This document shows, piece by piece, positions 1 to 8,431 of a stretch of 64,000 nucleotides of DNA. How positions within the stretch are numbered: the stretch's first letter is position 1; each line of letters starts with the position of its first letter. The notes beneath the pieces are model-generated. The model worked only from the letters and a program-made list of their open reading frames with translations. It made no database searches and had not been told where the DNA came from. A program made the position numbers and the translations under genes. The stretch is from the NCBI RefSeq assembly GCF_947488715.1, contig NZ_CANLAG010000002.1, forward strand, positions 124,001-188,000. Direction: 5' to 3'. The stretch is from an uncultured Tateyamaria sp. (GTDB taxonomy: Bacteria > Pseudomonadota > Alphaproteobacteria > Rhodobacterales > Rhodobacteraceae).

Positions 1-2
1 TT

Positions 3-587
3 ATCAAAAAACACATGATCTATGCCGACGCTGTGCGCATGGGTGGCGATCACGTGACGTCGGACATTTCGATGGGGCTTCAGGTGCCTACGGCCAATGC
101 GGAACGGATCAAGACGTTTTACGGCGGGGTGCATGCTACGGGCATGGACGACCGCGAGATGATCGAAATTGGTGGCGACACAGGCGACTACGAACATGAC
201 CGCCGCACTGCGTCCCGTGCCGAATTGATTGGCATCATGCGCCCCCGTGTCGAAGAGATCCTCGAAGAAGTACGGGCCCGTCTGGATGCGGCCGGGTTTG
301 ACCATTTGCCCAGCCAGCAGATCGTTTTGACCGGTGGCGGCAGTCAGATTCCCGGCCTTGATGGCCTCGCCTCCAAAATTCTGGGCCAACAGGTGCGTCT
401 GGGGCGTCCGCTGCGCGTGCATGGATTGCCACAGGCGGCAACCGGTCCGGGATTTGCCTCTGCCGTCGGTTTGGCTCTCTTTGCGGCGCATCCCCAGGAC
501 GAGTGGTGGGATTTCGATATCCTACACGACCGCTATCCCGCACGCAGCCTGCGCCGGGCCGTGAAATGGTTCCGCGACAACTGGTGA
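3..587 (+). CDS. ftsA: Cell division protein FtsA, C-terminal part (cut by window start)
   Basis: The last 194 residues of an FtsA-type actin-fold ATPase, open at the left window edge; the reading frame runs from base 3. FtsA tethers FtsZ filaments to the inner membrane and recruits later divisome proteins. Visible features are the stretch IKKHMIYADAVRMGG near the start, the phosphate-binding loop VLTGGGSQIPGL at about residues 103-114 of this fragment, and a C-terminal tail ending in KWFRDNW that fits the amphipathic membrane-targeting helix of the family. ftsZ follows on the same strand after 175 bases, the usual dcw-cluster order. No start can be judged because the 5' end lies outside the window. 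Confidence 0.93.
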   Translation: MKKHMIYADAVRMGGDHVTSDISMGLQVPTANAERIKTFYGGVHATGMDDREMIEIGGDTGDYEHDRRTASRAELIGIMRPRVEEILEEVRARLDAAGFDHLPSQQIVLTGGGSQIPGLDGLASKILGQQVRLGRPLRVHGLPQAATGPGFASAVGLALFAAHPQDEWWDFDILHDRYPARSLRRAVKWFRDNW

Positions 588-762
588 TCGCTATATCTGG
601 TCCAAACGCGGACATAGAGTGAACAACAGCAAGATTTCGCCCATATTTTGCGGTAAATTTGTGTTTTATGGGTGACGCTGGGGCCGTGAATCGCTAGGAT
701 TGTGGGGATTTAGGCACAAAAACACCCGCGAATGCGGCAAACCAGACAGGCGGACCTGACCC

Positions 763-2379
763 ATGACCCTGAACCTCTCCATGCCCGGACATGACGAGCT
801 GAAACCCCGCATCACCGTCTTTGGTGTCGGTGGCGCGGGTGGTAACGCCGTCAATAACATGATTGAAAAACAACTGGATGGCGTCGAATTTGTTGTCGCC
901 AACACCGATGCGCAGGCGCTGCAGCAGTCCGCCGCGACAAACCGGGTCCAGTTGGGCATCAAAGTCACCGAAGGTCTTGGGGCAGGCGCGCGTGCATCCG
1001 TTGGTGCCGCAGCCGCCGAAGAATCAATCGAACAGATCGTGGATCACCTGGCCGGTGCGCACATGTGCTTTATCACTGCGGGTATGGGCGGTGGCACGGG
1101 TACAGGTGCTGCGCCAATCATCGCGCAGGCCGCTCGCGAATTGGGTGTTCTGACCGTTGGTGTTGTGACCAAGCCCTTCCAGTTTGAAGGTGCCAAGCGG
1201 ATGCGTCAGGCCGAGGACGGCGTTGATGCCCTGCAAAAGATGGTCGACACGCTAATCATCATCCCGAACCAGAACCTGTTTCGTCTGGCCAATGAAAAAA
1301 CGACCTTCACCGAGGCGTTCTCGATGGCCGATGACGTTTTGTACCAGGGTGTCAAAGGCGTGACCGACCTGATGGTCCGTCCCGGCCTGATCAACCTCGA
1401 CTTTGCGGACGTTCGTGCCGTGATGGATGAGATGGGCAAAGCCATGATGGGTACGGGCGAGGCGGATGGCGAAGATCGCGCGATCCAGGCCGCCGAAAAG
1501 GCGATTGCCAACCCGCTGCTCGACGAGATTTCGCTGCGCGGTGCCAAGGGTGTTCTGATCAACATCACCGGCGCGCACGACCTGACCCTGTTCGAACTGG
1601 ACGAAGCGGCCAACCGTATCCGCGAAGAAGTGGATCCGGATGCCAACATCATCGTGGGTTCGACATTGGATACGGCGATGGAAGGCATGATGCGCGTCAG
1701 CGTGGTTGCCACCGGCATCGACGCCAGCGACGTGCAAACGGAAATTCCCGTTCCACGCCGTTCCATGGCTGCACCATTGACGCCGACAATCGCGGCCGAG
1801 CCAGCGCCTGCACCACAGCCGATGCCTGAACCGGCGCCTGCGCCTGTTGTCGCCGCTGCCGAAGAGCCATCGCTGTTCCAGGAACTGGATGTTGCGCAGG
1901 CTGCAGCACAGGATATGGCCGAAGACATCTTTGTAGACGAGGCACCGGTTGCCGCGGCAGATGATCTGCCTCCGCCCGCGTACCAGCCGCAGGTTGCAGC
2001 GTTTGAACCAACGCCTGAGCCCGAAGCGCCTGCCGCCGAGAGCTTTGTCGCACCACGTGCACCCGCACCTGGCACGCCGTCGCCCGAGGCGTTGGCCCGG
2101 TTGCGTGCGGCAACGCAGAAGGTTGCACCCGCTGCGCAACAACAGCCAGCCGCCGCTCCGGCAGGTGAAGATAAGCCGCGCTTTGGCATCAATTCCCTGA
2201 TCAACCGGATGACAGGTTCGGCGGAAGGTGCCGCCCCGGCCGAGCGTCCGGCGCGTCAACAGCCTCCGGTACAGGCGCGCGCTGCGGCACCAGCACCCGC
2301 GCCCCAACCGACCGAGGCTCCTGACCCCGATCAGGAGCGGATTGAAATTCCGGCCTTCCTGCGCCGTCAAGCGAACTGA
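763..2379 (+). CDS. ftsZ: Cell division GTPase FtsZ, long-linker form
   Basis: Tubulin-like GTPase that polymerises into the cytokinetic Z ring. The tubulin signature GGGTGTG is at residues 109-115, and the N-terminal nucleotide-binding turn [13 protein letters not shown] is at 21-33. The globular core ends near residue 325. It is followed by about 190 residues rich in Pro, Ala, Glu and Gln, clearly low complexity. The protein finishes with the conserved tail [12 protein letters not shown], which in the family binds FtsA. At 538 aa it is much longer than E. coli FtsZ (383 aa); alphaproteobacterial FtsZs commonly have long linkers (Caulobacter about 508 aa). ATG at 763 is chosen because it gives the family-like N terminus; the ribosome site before it is weak. 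A hairpin with a T run follows the gene. Confidence 0.97.
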   Translation: MTLNLSMPGHDELKPRITVFGVGGAGGNAVNNMIEKQLDGVEFVVANTDAQALQQSAATNRVQLGIKVTEGLGAGARASVGAAAAEESIEQIVDHLAGAHMCFITAGMGGGTGTGAAPIIAQAARELGVLTVGVVTKPFQFEGAKRMRQAEDGVDALQKMVDTLIIIPNQNLFRLANEKTTFTEAFSMADDVLYQGVKGVTDLMVRPGLINLDFADVRAVMDEMGKAMMGTGEADGEDRAIQAAEKAIANPLLDEISLRGAKGVLINITGAHDLTLFELDEAANRIREEVDPDANIIVGSTLDTAMEGMMRVSVVATGIDASDVQTEIPVPRRSMAAPLTPTIAAEPAPAPQPMPEPAPAPVVAAAEEPSLFQELDVAQAAAQDMAEDIFVDEAPVAAADDLPPPAYQPQVAAFEPTPEPEAPAAESFVAPRAPAPGTPSPEALARLRAATQKVAPAAQQQPAAAPAGEDKPRFGINSLINRMTGSAEGAAPAERPARQQPPVQARAAAPAPAPQPTEAPDPDQERIEIPAFLRRQAN

Positions 2380-2401
2380 TTTTCGCTCACAAACCAATAC
2401 A

Positions 2402-2428
2402 AGGGCTGCCATAGGGTGGCCCTTTTTT
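2402..2428 (+). terminator. Rho-independent terminator after ftsZ
   Basis: AGGGCTGCC pairs with GGTGGCCCT (two internal G-T wobbles) around the four-base loop ATAG, followed at once by six T residues. It lies 22 bases after the ftsZ stop and would separate the ftsA-ftsZ transcript from lpxC. Confidence 0.75.
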
Positions 2429-2529
2429 CATTTGAAAGCATGGGGTTAGAGCGGTATGCGCGCTTTGCCGCCCATGTGTTTCAGCCATGTTTCAGTCGGT
2501 TACAAAGATTGAGTTGAGAACCGGCCCGC

Positions 2530-2549
2530 CACCCAATAGCTGTTGGGTG
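2530..2549 (+). other. Perfect hairpin in the lpxC leader
   Basis: CACCCAA and TTGGGTG form a perfect 7-bp stem with a TAGCTG loop, 28 bases before the preferred lpxC start. No T run follows, so it is not a simple terminator. Immediately downstream CGTTAC occurs twice (2550-2555 and 2561-2566). It may be a leader RNA structure or a protein-binding dyad. Confidence 0.4.
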
Positions 2550-2577
2550 CGTTACAAAAACGTTACGGGTGGGACCA

Positions 2578-3501
2578 GTGCAAGCGACAGTCAAAGGGCC
2601 AGTATCATTTACCGGGTGCGGATTGCATTCTGGCAAGCCTGCGCATTTGACCATTCGCCCGGCCATGGCCGAGCATGGCATCTGGTTCTTGCGGACTGAC
2701 ATCGAAACCGTGGATGCGTTGATCCCTGCACGCTATGACGTTGTGCGCCAATCGCCACTGTGTACGACGCTTGTCAATGATGCCGGCGTATCCGTGGGTA
2801 CGGTCGAACATATCATGGCAGCACTTGCGGGCTGTGGTATCCACAACGCCCTCATTGAAATTGACGGCCCCGAGGTTCCGATCCTGGATGGCTCTGCCGT
2901 CCCGTTTGTACGTGCGATCATGCAGCGTGGGCTGCGCCGCTTGCCTGCCCGTGTGCGGGCGATCGAGGTGCTGAAACCTGTCACTGTCACTCAAGGGGAA
3001 GCAACCGCGACGCTTCAACCCTCCGAAGTGATGCGCATCGACTTTCACATTGATTTCGAAGACGCAGCTATCGGGACGCAGTCCAAGTCCCTGAACATGT
3101 CGAATGGCAGTTTCGCCCGCGAGTTGAGCGACAGCCGTACGTTTTGCCGTCAGGGTGATGTCGAGAAAATGCAGGCCAGTGGTCTGGCTTTGGGCGGCAC
3201 GCCGGGCGTGAACGCGGTTGTGTTTGACGGCGACCGTGTGACAAGCCCCGGCGGTTTGCGCCACTCGGACGAGCCCGTGCGCCACAAGATGCTGGATGCG
3301 TTGGGCGACTTGGCTTTGGCCGGTGCGCCGTTGATCGGCCACTATGTCGGCACCCGCGCGGGTCACACCCTGACCAACCAGCTGCTGCGCAAGCTTTTCG
3401 AGACACCGGATGCGTTCCGGATGGTCACCTGCGATGCAGAGATGACCGCGCGCCTGCCCGGCGCGGGCCTCGTGTGGGACGAGATCCCTGCTGTTGCCTG
3501 A
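2578..3501 (+). CDS. lpxC: UDP-3-O-acyl-N-acetylglucosamine deacetylase LpxC
   Basis: Zinc amidase that catalyses the committed step of lipid A synthesis in the cytoplasm. Family hallmarks are SFTGCGLHSGKPA near the N terminus, the zinc/active-site segment GTVEHIMAALAGCGIHN, the DGPEVPILDGSA motif, and the C-terminal RHKMLDALGDLALAG carrying the second His and the Asp zinc ligand. The length (307 aa) is normal. I prefer GTG at 2578, which starts MQATVKGPVSF as in relatives and has GGTGGGA four bases upstream. GTG at 2569 in the same frame would add three residues. It stands between ftsZ and bamD, the usual order in this group. It may use its own promoter, because a terminator closes ftsZ. Confidence 0.95.
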   Translation: MQATVKGPVSFTGCGLHSGKPAHLTIRPAMAEHGIWFLRTDIETVDALIPARYDVVRQSPLCTTLVNDAGVSVGTVEHIMAALAGCGIHNALIEIDGPEVPILDGSAVPFVRAIMQRGLRRLPARVRAIEVLKPVTVTQGEATATLQPSEVMRIDFHIDFEDAAIGTQSKSLNMSNGSFARELSDSRTFCRQGDVEKMQASGLALGGTPGVNAVVFDGDRVTSPGGLRHSDEPVRHKMLDALGDLALAGAPLIGHYVGTRAGHTLTNQLLRKLFETPDAFRMVTCDAEMTARLPGAGLVWDEIPAVA

Positions 3502-3604
3502 GAGTAGGGCAAATCGTCATTTAACCCTGCGTTCTGTTTGTGATAGACACTGTCCAAACGCCCGAAAGAGGGCGATATTGGGCGCTTGTTGGGGGTAGCA
3601 AACC

Positions 3605-4474
3605 ATGGTGCGTGGCACATCCATAACGCGGTTGGCGGCAGTCACGGCTATTGCGGCGGCTCTTGCGGCATGCGGGTCGGTAAACGATCGTCCGACACGC
3701 GGTGGCCTGTTCAACTCTCAAGAGATTCCGCTCGAAGAATTCACTGCGGAACAGATATTTGAACGGGGTGAGTTCGAGCTGGAAGCCGGTGATCTGACCG
3801 ACGCGGCCTTTTACTTCTCTGAGATCGAGCGCCTTTACCCATATTCTGACTGGGCGCGTCGCGCATTGATCATGCAGGCGTTTTCCCATCACCGGGACAA
3901 AGACTATCCAAACAGCCGATCAGCCGCCCAGCGGTTCATCGACTTTTACCCCGATGATGATGACGCGGCCTACGCGCAGTACCTCTTGGCGCTCAGCTAT
4001 TATGACCAGATTGACGAAGTGGGCCGGGATCAGGGTCTGACCTTTCAAGCGCTGCAATCGCTGCGTGAGGTTATTGAGCGTTATCCCGACAGCGAATACG
4101 CAAAATCCGCGATCCTGAAATTCGATCTGGCCTTTGATCACCTTGCGGCCAAGGAAATGGAAATCGGGCGCTATTATTTGCGGCGGGATAACTTTACCGC
4201 GGCGATCAATCGTTTCCGTGTGGTGGTCGAGGATTTCCAGACGACGTCCCACACCCCGGAGGCGCTGCACCGTTTGGTCGAGGCGTACCTGTCGCTGGGT
4301 CTGACGAACGAAGCGCAGACGGCGGGCGCAATCCTAGGCTACAATTTCCAGTCGACGGATTGGTACGAGGACAGCTTTAAACTGTTGACGGGGCAGGGGC
4401 TCGAGCCGCGTGTTCTGGGCAACAATTGGTTGAACCAGGTGTATCGCCAGATGATCCAGGGGCGGTGGCTCTGA
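3605..4474 (+). CDS. bamD: Outer-membrane assembly lipoprotein BamD (ComL)
   Basis: Essential lipoprotein of the BAM complex that inserts beta-barrel proteins into the outer membrane. Residues 1-22 form a lipoprotein signal peptide with lipobox LAAC, so Cys23 would be the acylated N terminus. The rest (289 aa total) is a TPR-type solenoid with blocks such as EQIFERGEFELEAGDLTDAA and AQYLLALSYYDQID, matching the YfiO/BamD family. It lies between lpxC and recN with short gaps (103 and 40 bases), so bamD and recN are probably co-transcribed. Confidence 0.92.
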   Translation: MVRGTSITRLAAVTAIAAALAACGSVNDRPTRGGLFNSQEIPLEEFTAEQIFERGEFELEAGDLTDAAFYFSEIERLYPYSDWARRALIMQAFSHHRDKDYPNSRSAAQRFIDFYPDDDDAAYAQYLLALSYYDQIDEVGRDQGLTFQALQSLREVIERYPDSEYAKSAILKFDLAFDHLAAKEMEIGRYYLRRDNFTAAINRFRVVVEDFQTTSHTPEALHRLVEAYLSLGLTNEAQTAGAILGYNFQSTDWYEDSFKLLTGQGLEPRVLGNNWLNQVYRQMIQGRWL

Positions 4475-4514
4475 TCTTTTCCGGCCATTTGGCCTGGGTT
4501 TTGGAAACGGACTG

Positions 4515-6164
4515 ATGCTGCGCGGTCTTGATATTTCGGACATGCTGATCATTGACCGGTTGGAACTTGCGTTTCAGCCGGGATTGAACGTGTTGACCGG
4601 TGAGACGGGCGCGGGCAAGTCTATCCTTTTGGATTCTTTGGGTTTTGTTTTGGGCTGGCGCGGTCGGGCCGAGTTGGTGCGCCAAGGTGCGGCACAGGGC
4701 GAAGTGACGGCGTGGTTTGATTTGCCGGATGCGCACCCGGCCCATGCTGTGCTCGATGAGGCGGGATTGCCGGGCGGGGATGAGCTTATCCTACGCCGTG
4801 TGAACACGTCTGATGGGCGCAAAACGGCTTGGGTGAATGACCGTCGGTGTTCGGGTGAGGTGCTGCGCGCGCTCAGCGACACGTTGATTGAACTGCACGG
4901 GCAGCATGACGATCGCGGATTGCTTAACCCCAGAGGACACCGTGCCATTCTGGACGAGTTTGCAGGGCTGGCATCTGGCCTGAGCAAGACCCGCGCGACA
5001 TGGCGCCAGGTGGGCCAAGCGCGCAAAGCTCTGGAAGCGGCGCAGGCGGCGATGGCAGCCATCCGTGACGAAGAGGATTTCCTGCGCCATGCCGTTGGCG
5101 AGTTGGATGCGCTGGACCCGCAGCCCGGCGAAGAGGCGGAATTGGATGCACGTCGTCGTTTGATGCAAGGCGCAGAGCGGGTGCGTGAGGATGTGCAAAA
5201 GGCGCATCAACTGCTGGGCCATGATGGTGCCGAAGGCGCACTGGGTGACGCGATGCGGTGGCTGGACGGGGCTGCTGACAAAGTGGATGGCGCGCTGGAT
5301 GCGCCGCTGGCCGCGTTGGGGCGCGCACTGGTCGAACTGGACGAAGCATCGGACGGTGTTGTGCGTGCTTTGGATGTGCTCAACTTCAACCCGGCAGAGC
5401 TGGAAGACGCCGAGGAGCGGCTGTTTGCGATCCGGGGTCTGGCGCGCAAACATGATGTGGCCCCGGATGAACTGGCGACATTTGCGGATACGCTACGGCA
5501 GAAGTTGAACGCGCTGGACGCAGGTGACGCCGACCTGTCGCGGTTGACCGCTGACTTGCGCAGTGCTGAGGCGACGTATGACGCGGCAGCGGCCAAACTG
5601 ACGGCGGGTCGGACGCGGGCGGCCAAAGCATTGGACAAGGCCGTGATGGCCGAGCTGGCACCGCTTAAGATGGAGCGCGCTGTGTTTGCGACACAGATTA
5701 CGGATGAACAGGCAGGACCAGAGGGGCGCGACGCGGTTGCCTTTACCGTGGCGACGAACCCTGGTGCGCCAGCCGGTCAGCTGAACAAGATTGCCTCTGG
5801 TGGCGAGTTAAGCCGGTTCTTGCTGGCGTTGAAGGTGTGTCTGACCCGCGAACAGGCGGGGCTGACCATGATCTTTGACGAAATTGACCGCGGCGTTGGC
5901 GGAGCGACGGCAGATGCGGTGGGCCGACGCCTTGCCGCGCTGGCCGAAGGTGGGCAGGTGCTGGTTGTCACACACTCGCCGCAGGTCGCAGCCCTCGGCG
6001 CGCACCATTGGCGCGTCGAAAAACAGGTCAGCAAGGGGATGACCACGTCGAATGTCGTGCCTTTGCAAGCGCCAGACCGCGTTGACGAGATCGCGCGCAT
6101 GTTGGCAGGCGACACGATCACGGATGAGGCACGCGGGGCCGCACGTGCGCTGTTGGGCGGATAA
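4515..6164 (+). CDS. recN: DNA repair protein RecN
   Basis: SMC-like ATPase acting in recombinational repair of double-strand breaks. Walker A GETGAGKS is at residues 29-36, the ABC signature SGGELSR at about 427-433, and Walker B MIFDEIDRGVGG at about 451. The central part is helical, Ala/Glu/Arg rich and fits the coiled-coil arms. At 549 aa the length is typical. ATG 4515 begins MLRGLDISDMLIIDRLEL, a standard RecN N terminus. It follows bamD by 40 bases. No LexA box was recognised upstream by eye. Confidence 0.95.
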   Translation: MLRGLDISDMLIIDRLELAFQPGLNVLTGETGAGKSILLDSLGFVLGWRGRAELVRQGAAQGEVTAWFDLPDAHPAHAVLDEAGLPGGDELILRRVNTSDGRKTAWVNDRRCSGEVLRALSDTLIELHGQHDDRGLLNPRGHRAILDEFAGLASGLSKTRATWRQVGQARKALEAAQAAMAAIRDEEDFLRHAVGELDALDPQPGEEAELDARRRLMQGAERVREDVQKAHQLLGHDGAEGALGDAMRWLDGAADKVDGALDAPLAALGRALVELDEASDGVVRALDVLNFNPAELEDAEERLFAIRGLARKHDVAPDELATFADTLRQKLNALDAGDADLSRLTADLRSAEATYDAAAAKLTAGRTRAAKALDKAVMAELAPLKMERAVFATQITDEQAGPEGRDAVAFTVATNPGAPAGQLNKIASGGELSRFLLALKVCLTREQAGLTMIFDEIDRGVGGATADAVGRRLAALAEGGQVLVVTHSPQVAALGAHHWRVEKQVSKGMTTSNVVPLQAPDRVDEIARMLAGDTITDEARGAARALLGG

Positions 6165-6178
6165 GGTCGCTAAGTTCG

Positions 6179-6205
6179 GGCTGTGACGATGCGCGGCCTT
6201 TTTTT
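6179..6205 (+). terminator. Probable weak terminator after recN
   Basis: GGCTG can pair with CGGCC (one G-T pair) across a 10-base loop, followed directly by seven T residues. The stem is short, so strength is uncertain, but the position 14 bases after the recN stop fits. Confidence 0.45.
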
Positions 6206-6258
6206 CGCAAGTTCTGTGGGTTAAGGGTCGAACAGTTCCTCAACCGTGACCCGGTCCG

Positions 6259-7947
6259 ATGCCAGCCCCAGAGCGCGCCCTTATCACTCGTCAGATTGAC
6301 CTCGCGGTCACTGCATGTCGTGACGGCTGGCAGGTACTGCGGCATCGCGGTCCAAGCCAGATCCAGTTTTGGTTCATTGCGCTGGCCATTGGTGTAGCTG
6401 CCGGGTTTGCGGCGCTGTTTTTTCGCAAGGGGATCGAGGCGCTGCAAGCGTGGCTTTATGGGACGGACGACGTGCAATATCTGCACAGTTTTGCGTCGTC
6501 CTTGCCTTGGTATCTGATCCTGATCATCCCGATCATCGGGGGGCTGCTGACGGGCCTCATTCTGCACACGTTCACCAAGGATGGCGTCGCCCGTTCGGTG
6601 GCCGATGTCATCGAAGGTGCGGCGATGCGCGATGGGCGGGTGGGGACGCGCGCAGGCGTGGCCTCTGCCTTTGCCAGCTTTATCACGCTGTCATCCGGCG
6701 GCTCGACCGGGCGGGAGGGGCCGGTGGTTCATATCGCGGCGGTGATTTCGACCAAGGTGTGCCGCTGGATCAAGGCCGACGGTATCACGGGACGCGATCT
6801 CTTGGGCTGTGCGGTGGCGGCTGCGGTATCAGCCAGTTTCAACGCGCCCATTGCGGGTGCGCTTTTTGCGCTGGAAGTGGTGTTGCGCCATTTTGCGGTG
6901 CACGCTTTTGCACCGATCGTGATTGCAAGTGTAGCGGGGACAGTCATCAATCGTTTGGAATTTGGCGGCGTGACAGAATTCATGCTGCCAGAGGCCAATG
7001 AGTTGGTATTTTATCAGGAATTGCCAGCCTTTTTGCTGTTGGGCCTGATTAGCGGCCTTGTCGCTGTTGTTCTGATGCGGGCCATTTTCTGGACAGACGA
7101 TGTGGGAACGGCGATCCAGGCGCGCACCGGATTGCCACGGTGGCTGCGGCCAGCAATTGCCGGGGCTTTGCTGGGCGCGCTTGCGATCTTTTATCCGCAT
7201 ATCATCGGTGTCGGCTATGAGACGACGTCGATGGCGCTGACCGGGCAATTGGCATTGAACGACGTGATGGTGTTTGTCGTTCTCAAGACAGCGGCCGTTG
7301 CGATCACCATGGCGGGGCGCATGGGGGGCGGTGTTTTTTCGCCGTCGTTGATGATTGGTGCGCTGACTGGCCTTGGGTTTGGATTGATCGCAACTGGGAT
7401 TTTCCCCGATGTGTCCGGGTCCGTTACGCTTTATGCGCTGGCTGGTATGGGGGCTGTGGCAGCCGCGGTTCTTGGCGCGCCAATTTCGACAACGTTGATT
7501 GTGTTCGAGCTGACCGGGGACTGGCAAACCGGTTTGGCGGTTATGGTGGCGGTTTCCATGTCCACGGCGCTGTCGTCACGGTTGGTGGACCGCAGTTTCT
7601 TTCTCAGCCAGTTGGAGCGGAAAGGCGTGCACTTGGCCGCAGGGCCGCAAGCCTATTTGTTGGCAATGTTCCGGGTCAGTTCGGTGATGCGCAGCCCTGA
7701 CGATCCACGAGCGGCGGATACCGCGCGCAGTTGGGAGATGATTTCAGAGGGCATTTACGTGGACGCCAATGCGACCCTTGAAGCGGCACTGCCCATCTTT
7801 GATCGGACGATGGTGCCGTTTATCCCCGTCGTCACGCTCACGGGCGAGAATGCAGCCCCTGAATTGCAGGGCGCGCTGTTTCATGTGGATGCGCTGAAGG
7901 CTTACAACCGGGCTTTGGCGGCCACAGCCGCGGAAGAGCACAGTTAG
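6259..7947 (+). CDS. ClC-family chloride channel/transporter
   Basis: Integral membrane anion channel or exchanger of the ClC family, 562 aa with about ten or more hydrophobic segments. The gating-glutamate motif SGGSTGREGPVVHI is at about residues 146-159 with GREGP at 151-155. FNAPIAGALFALE and GGVFSPSLMIGA (the GXFXP motif) are also clear. Two positions depart from E. coli ClC. The GSGIP selectivity segment appears as KDGVARSV, and the internal proton glutamate (E203 in E. coli) aligns with Val in ALEVV, as in ClC channels rather than exchangers. The last 100 residues look like a degenerate CBS region. The start is uncertain because no good ribosome site precedes ATG 6259. Confidence 0.88.
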   Translation: MPAPERALITRQIDLAVTACRDGWQVLRHRGPSQIQFWFIALAIGVAAGFAALFFRKGIEALQAWLYGTDDVQYLHSFASSLPWYLILIIPIIGGLLTGLILHTFTKDGVARSVADVIEGAAMRDGRVGTRAGVASAFASFITLSSGGSTGREGPVVHIAAVISTKVCRWIKADGITGRDLLGCAVAAAVSASFNAPIAGALFALEVVLRHFAVHAFAPIVIASVAGTVINRLEFGGVTEFMLPEANELVFYQELPAFLLLGLISGLVAVVLMRAIFWTDDVGTAIQARTGLPRWLRPAIAGALLGALAIFYPHIIGVGYETTSMALTGQLALNDVMVFVVLKTAAVAITMAGRMGGGVFSPSLMIGALTGLGFGLIATGIFPDVSGSVTLYALAGMGAVAAAVLGAPISTTLIVFELTGDWQTGLAVMVAVSMSTALSSRLVDRSFFLSQLERKGVHLAAGPQAYLLAMFRVSSVMRSPDDPRAADTARSWEMISEGIYVDANATLEAALPIFDRTMVPFIPVVTLTGENAAPELQGALFHVDALKAYNRALAATAAEEHS

Positions 7948-8003
7948 GGCGTCGGGTGGCTCTGTTTTGCGCTGACGCGCAAAAGGCGCCCACCCGCCGA
8001 CCC
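7948..8003. repeat. Nested palindromic intergenic element, copy A
   Basis: It begins directly after the ClC stop. The outer arms are GTCGG and CCGAC with GTGG/CCAC inside them. The inner hairpin is TTTTGCGC-TGAC-GCGCAAAA. The 3' side reads GGCGCCCACCC then GCCGACCCA, shared almost exactly with copies B and C. It lies between convergent genes. Confidence 0.8.
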
Positions 8004-8013
8004 ATGGGCGGGG

Positions 8014-8358
8014 TCAGATTTGTTCAACCGCGATCGCGTCACCGACGTAGAACGCAAGGTGGTCCTTGATCCGTGCCACAGCTTCCTTTGGGGCTTCGTA
8101 GCTCCAGACGGAATTTTCCAGTGTTTGTGATTTTGTGACCACCGAGAAATAGCTTGCATCACCCTTGTGTGGGCAATGTGTGCTGCGGTCTGTGCGGTCC
8201 AGAAACGCCATCGCAATGTCTTCGCGCGGGAAATAGATCACTGCGGGATAGTCGCCTTCGGACAATTCCAGCGCATTGGCGCTTTCACCAAGGACGGCCC
8301 CGCCTGCGCGCACCGTCCAGGTGCCGGGGGCTTTGCGGATCGTGATGTGATCAGCCAT
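8014..8358 (-). CDS. DUF427 domain protein
   Basis: Small 114-aa protein of the DUF427 family, a beta-rich fold of unknown function. Recognisable blocks are SEGDYPAVIYFPREDI and HCPHKGDASYFSV, with the conserved His-Cys-Pro-x-Lys-Gly pattern. The start at 8358 (MADHITIRKAPG) is chosen because AGGAGAG lies six bases before it; upstream in-frame codons look non-coding. It is the last gene after the Xaa-Pro aminopeptidase on this strand and probably belongs to that transcript. Confidence 0.85.
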   Translation of the reverse strand: MADHITIRKAPGTWTVRAGGAVLGESANALELSEGDYPAVIYFPREDIAMAFLDRTDRSTHCPHKGDASYFSVVTKSQTLENSVWSYEAPKEAVARIKDHLAFYVGDAIAVEQI

Positions 8359-8431
8359 GGGAACTCTCCTTGGGACGTTTGGAAATGTGATGAGGGATGG
8401 ATGTAACAGATCGGTAACACCACCACCAGAG

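Noticed and set aside
588-762. 175-base ftsA-ftsZ gap, checked for CtrA-type TTAA-N7-TTAA sites
   Set aside because: No convincing full site was seen; the AT-rich patch around 640-670 is only a possible promoter.
1252-2412. Long minus-strand open frames (386 and 332 codons) opposite ftsZ
   Set aside because: They mirror the Ala/Pro-rich FtsZ linker codons and contain low-complexity Arg/Gly or Ser/Ala sequence with no motifs.
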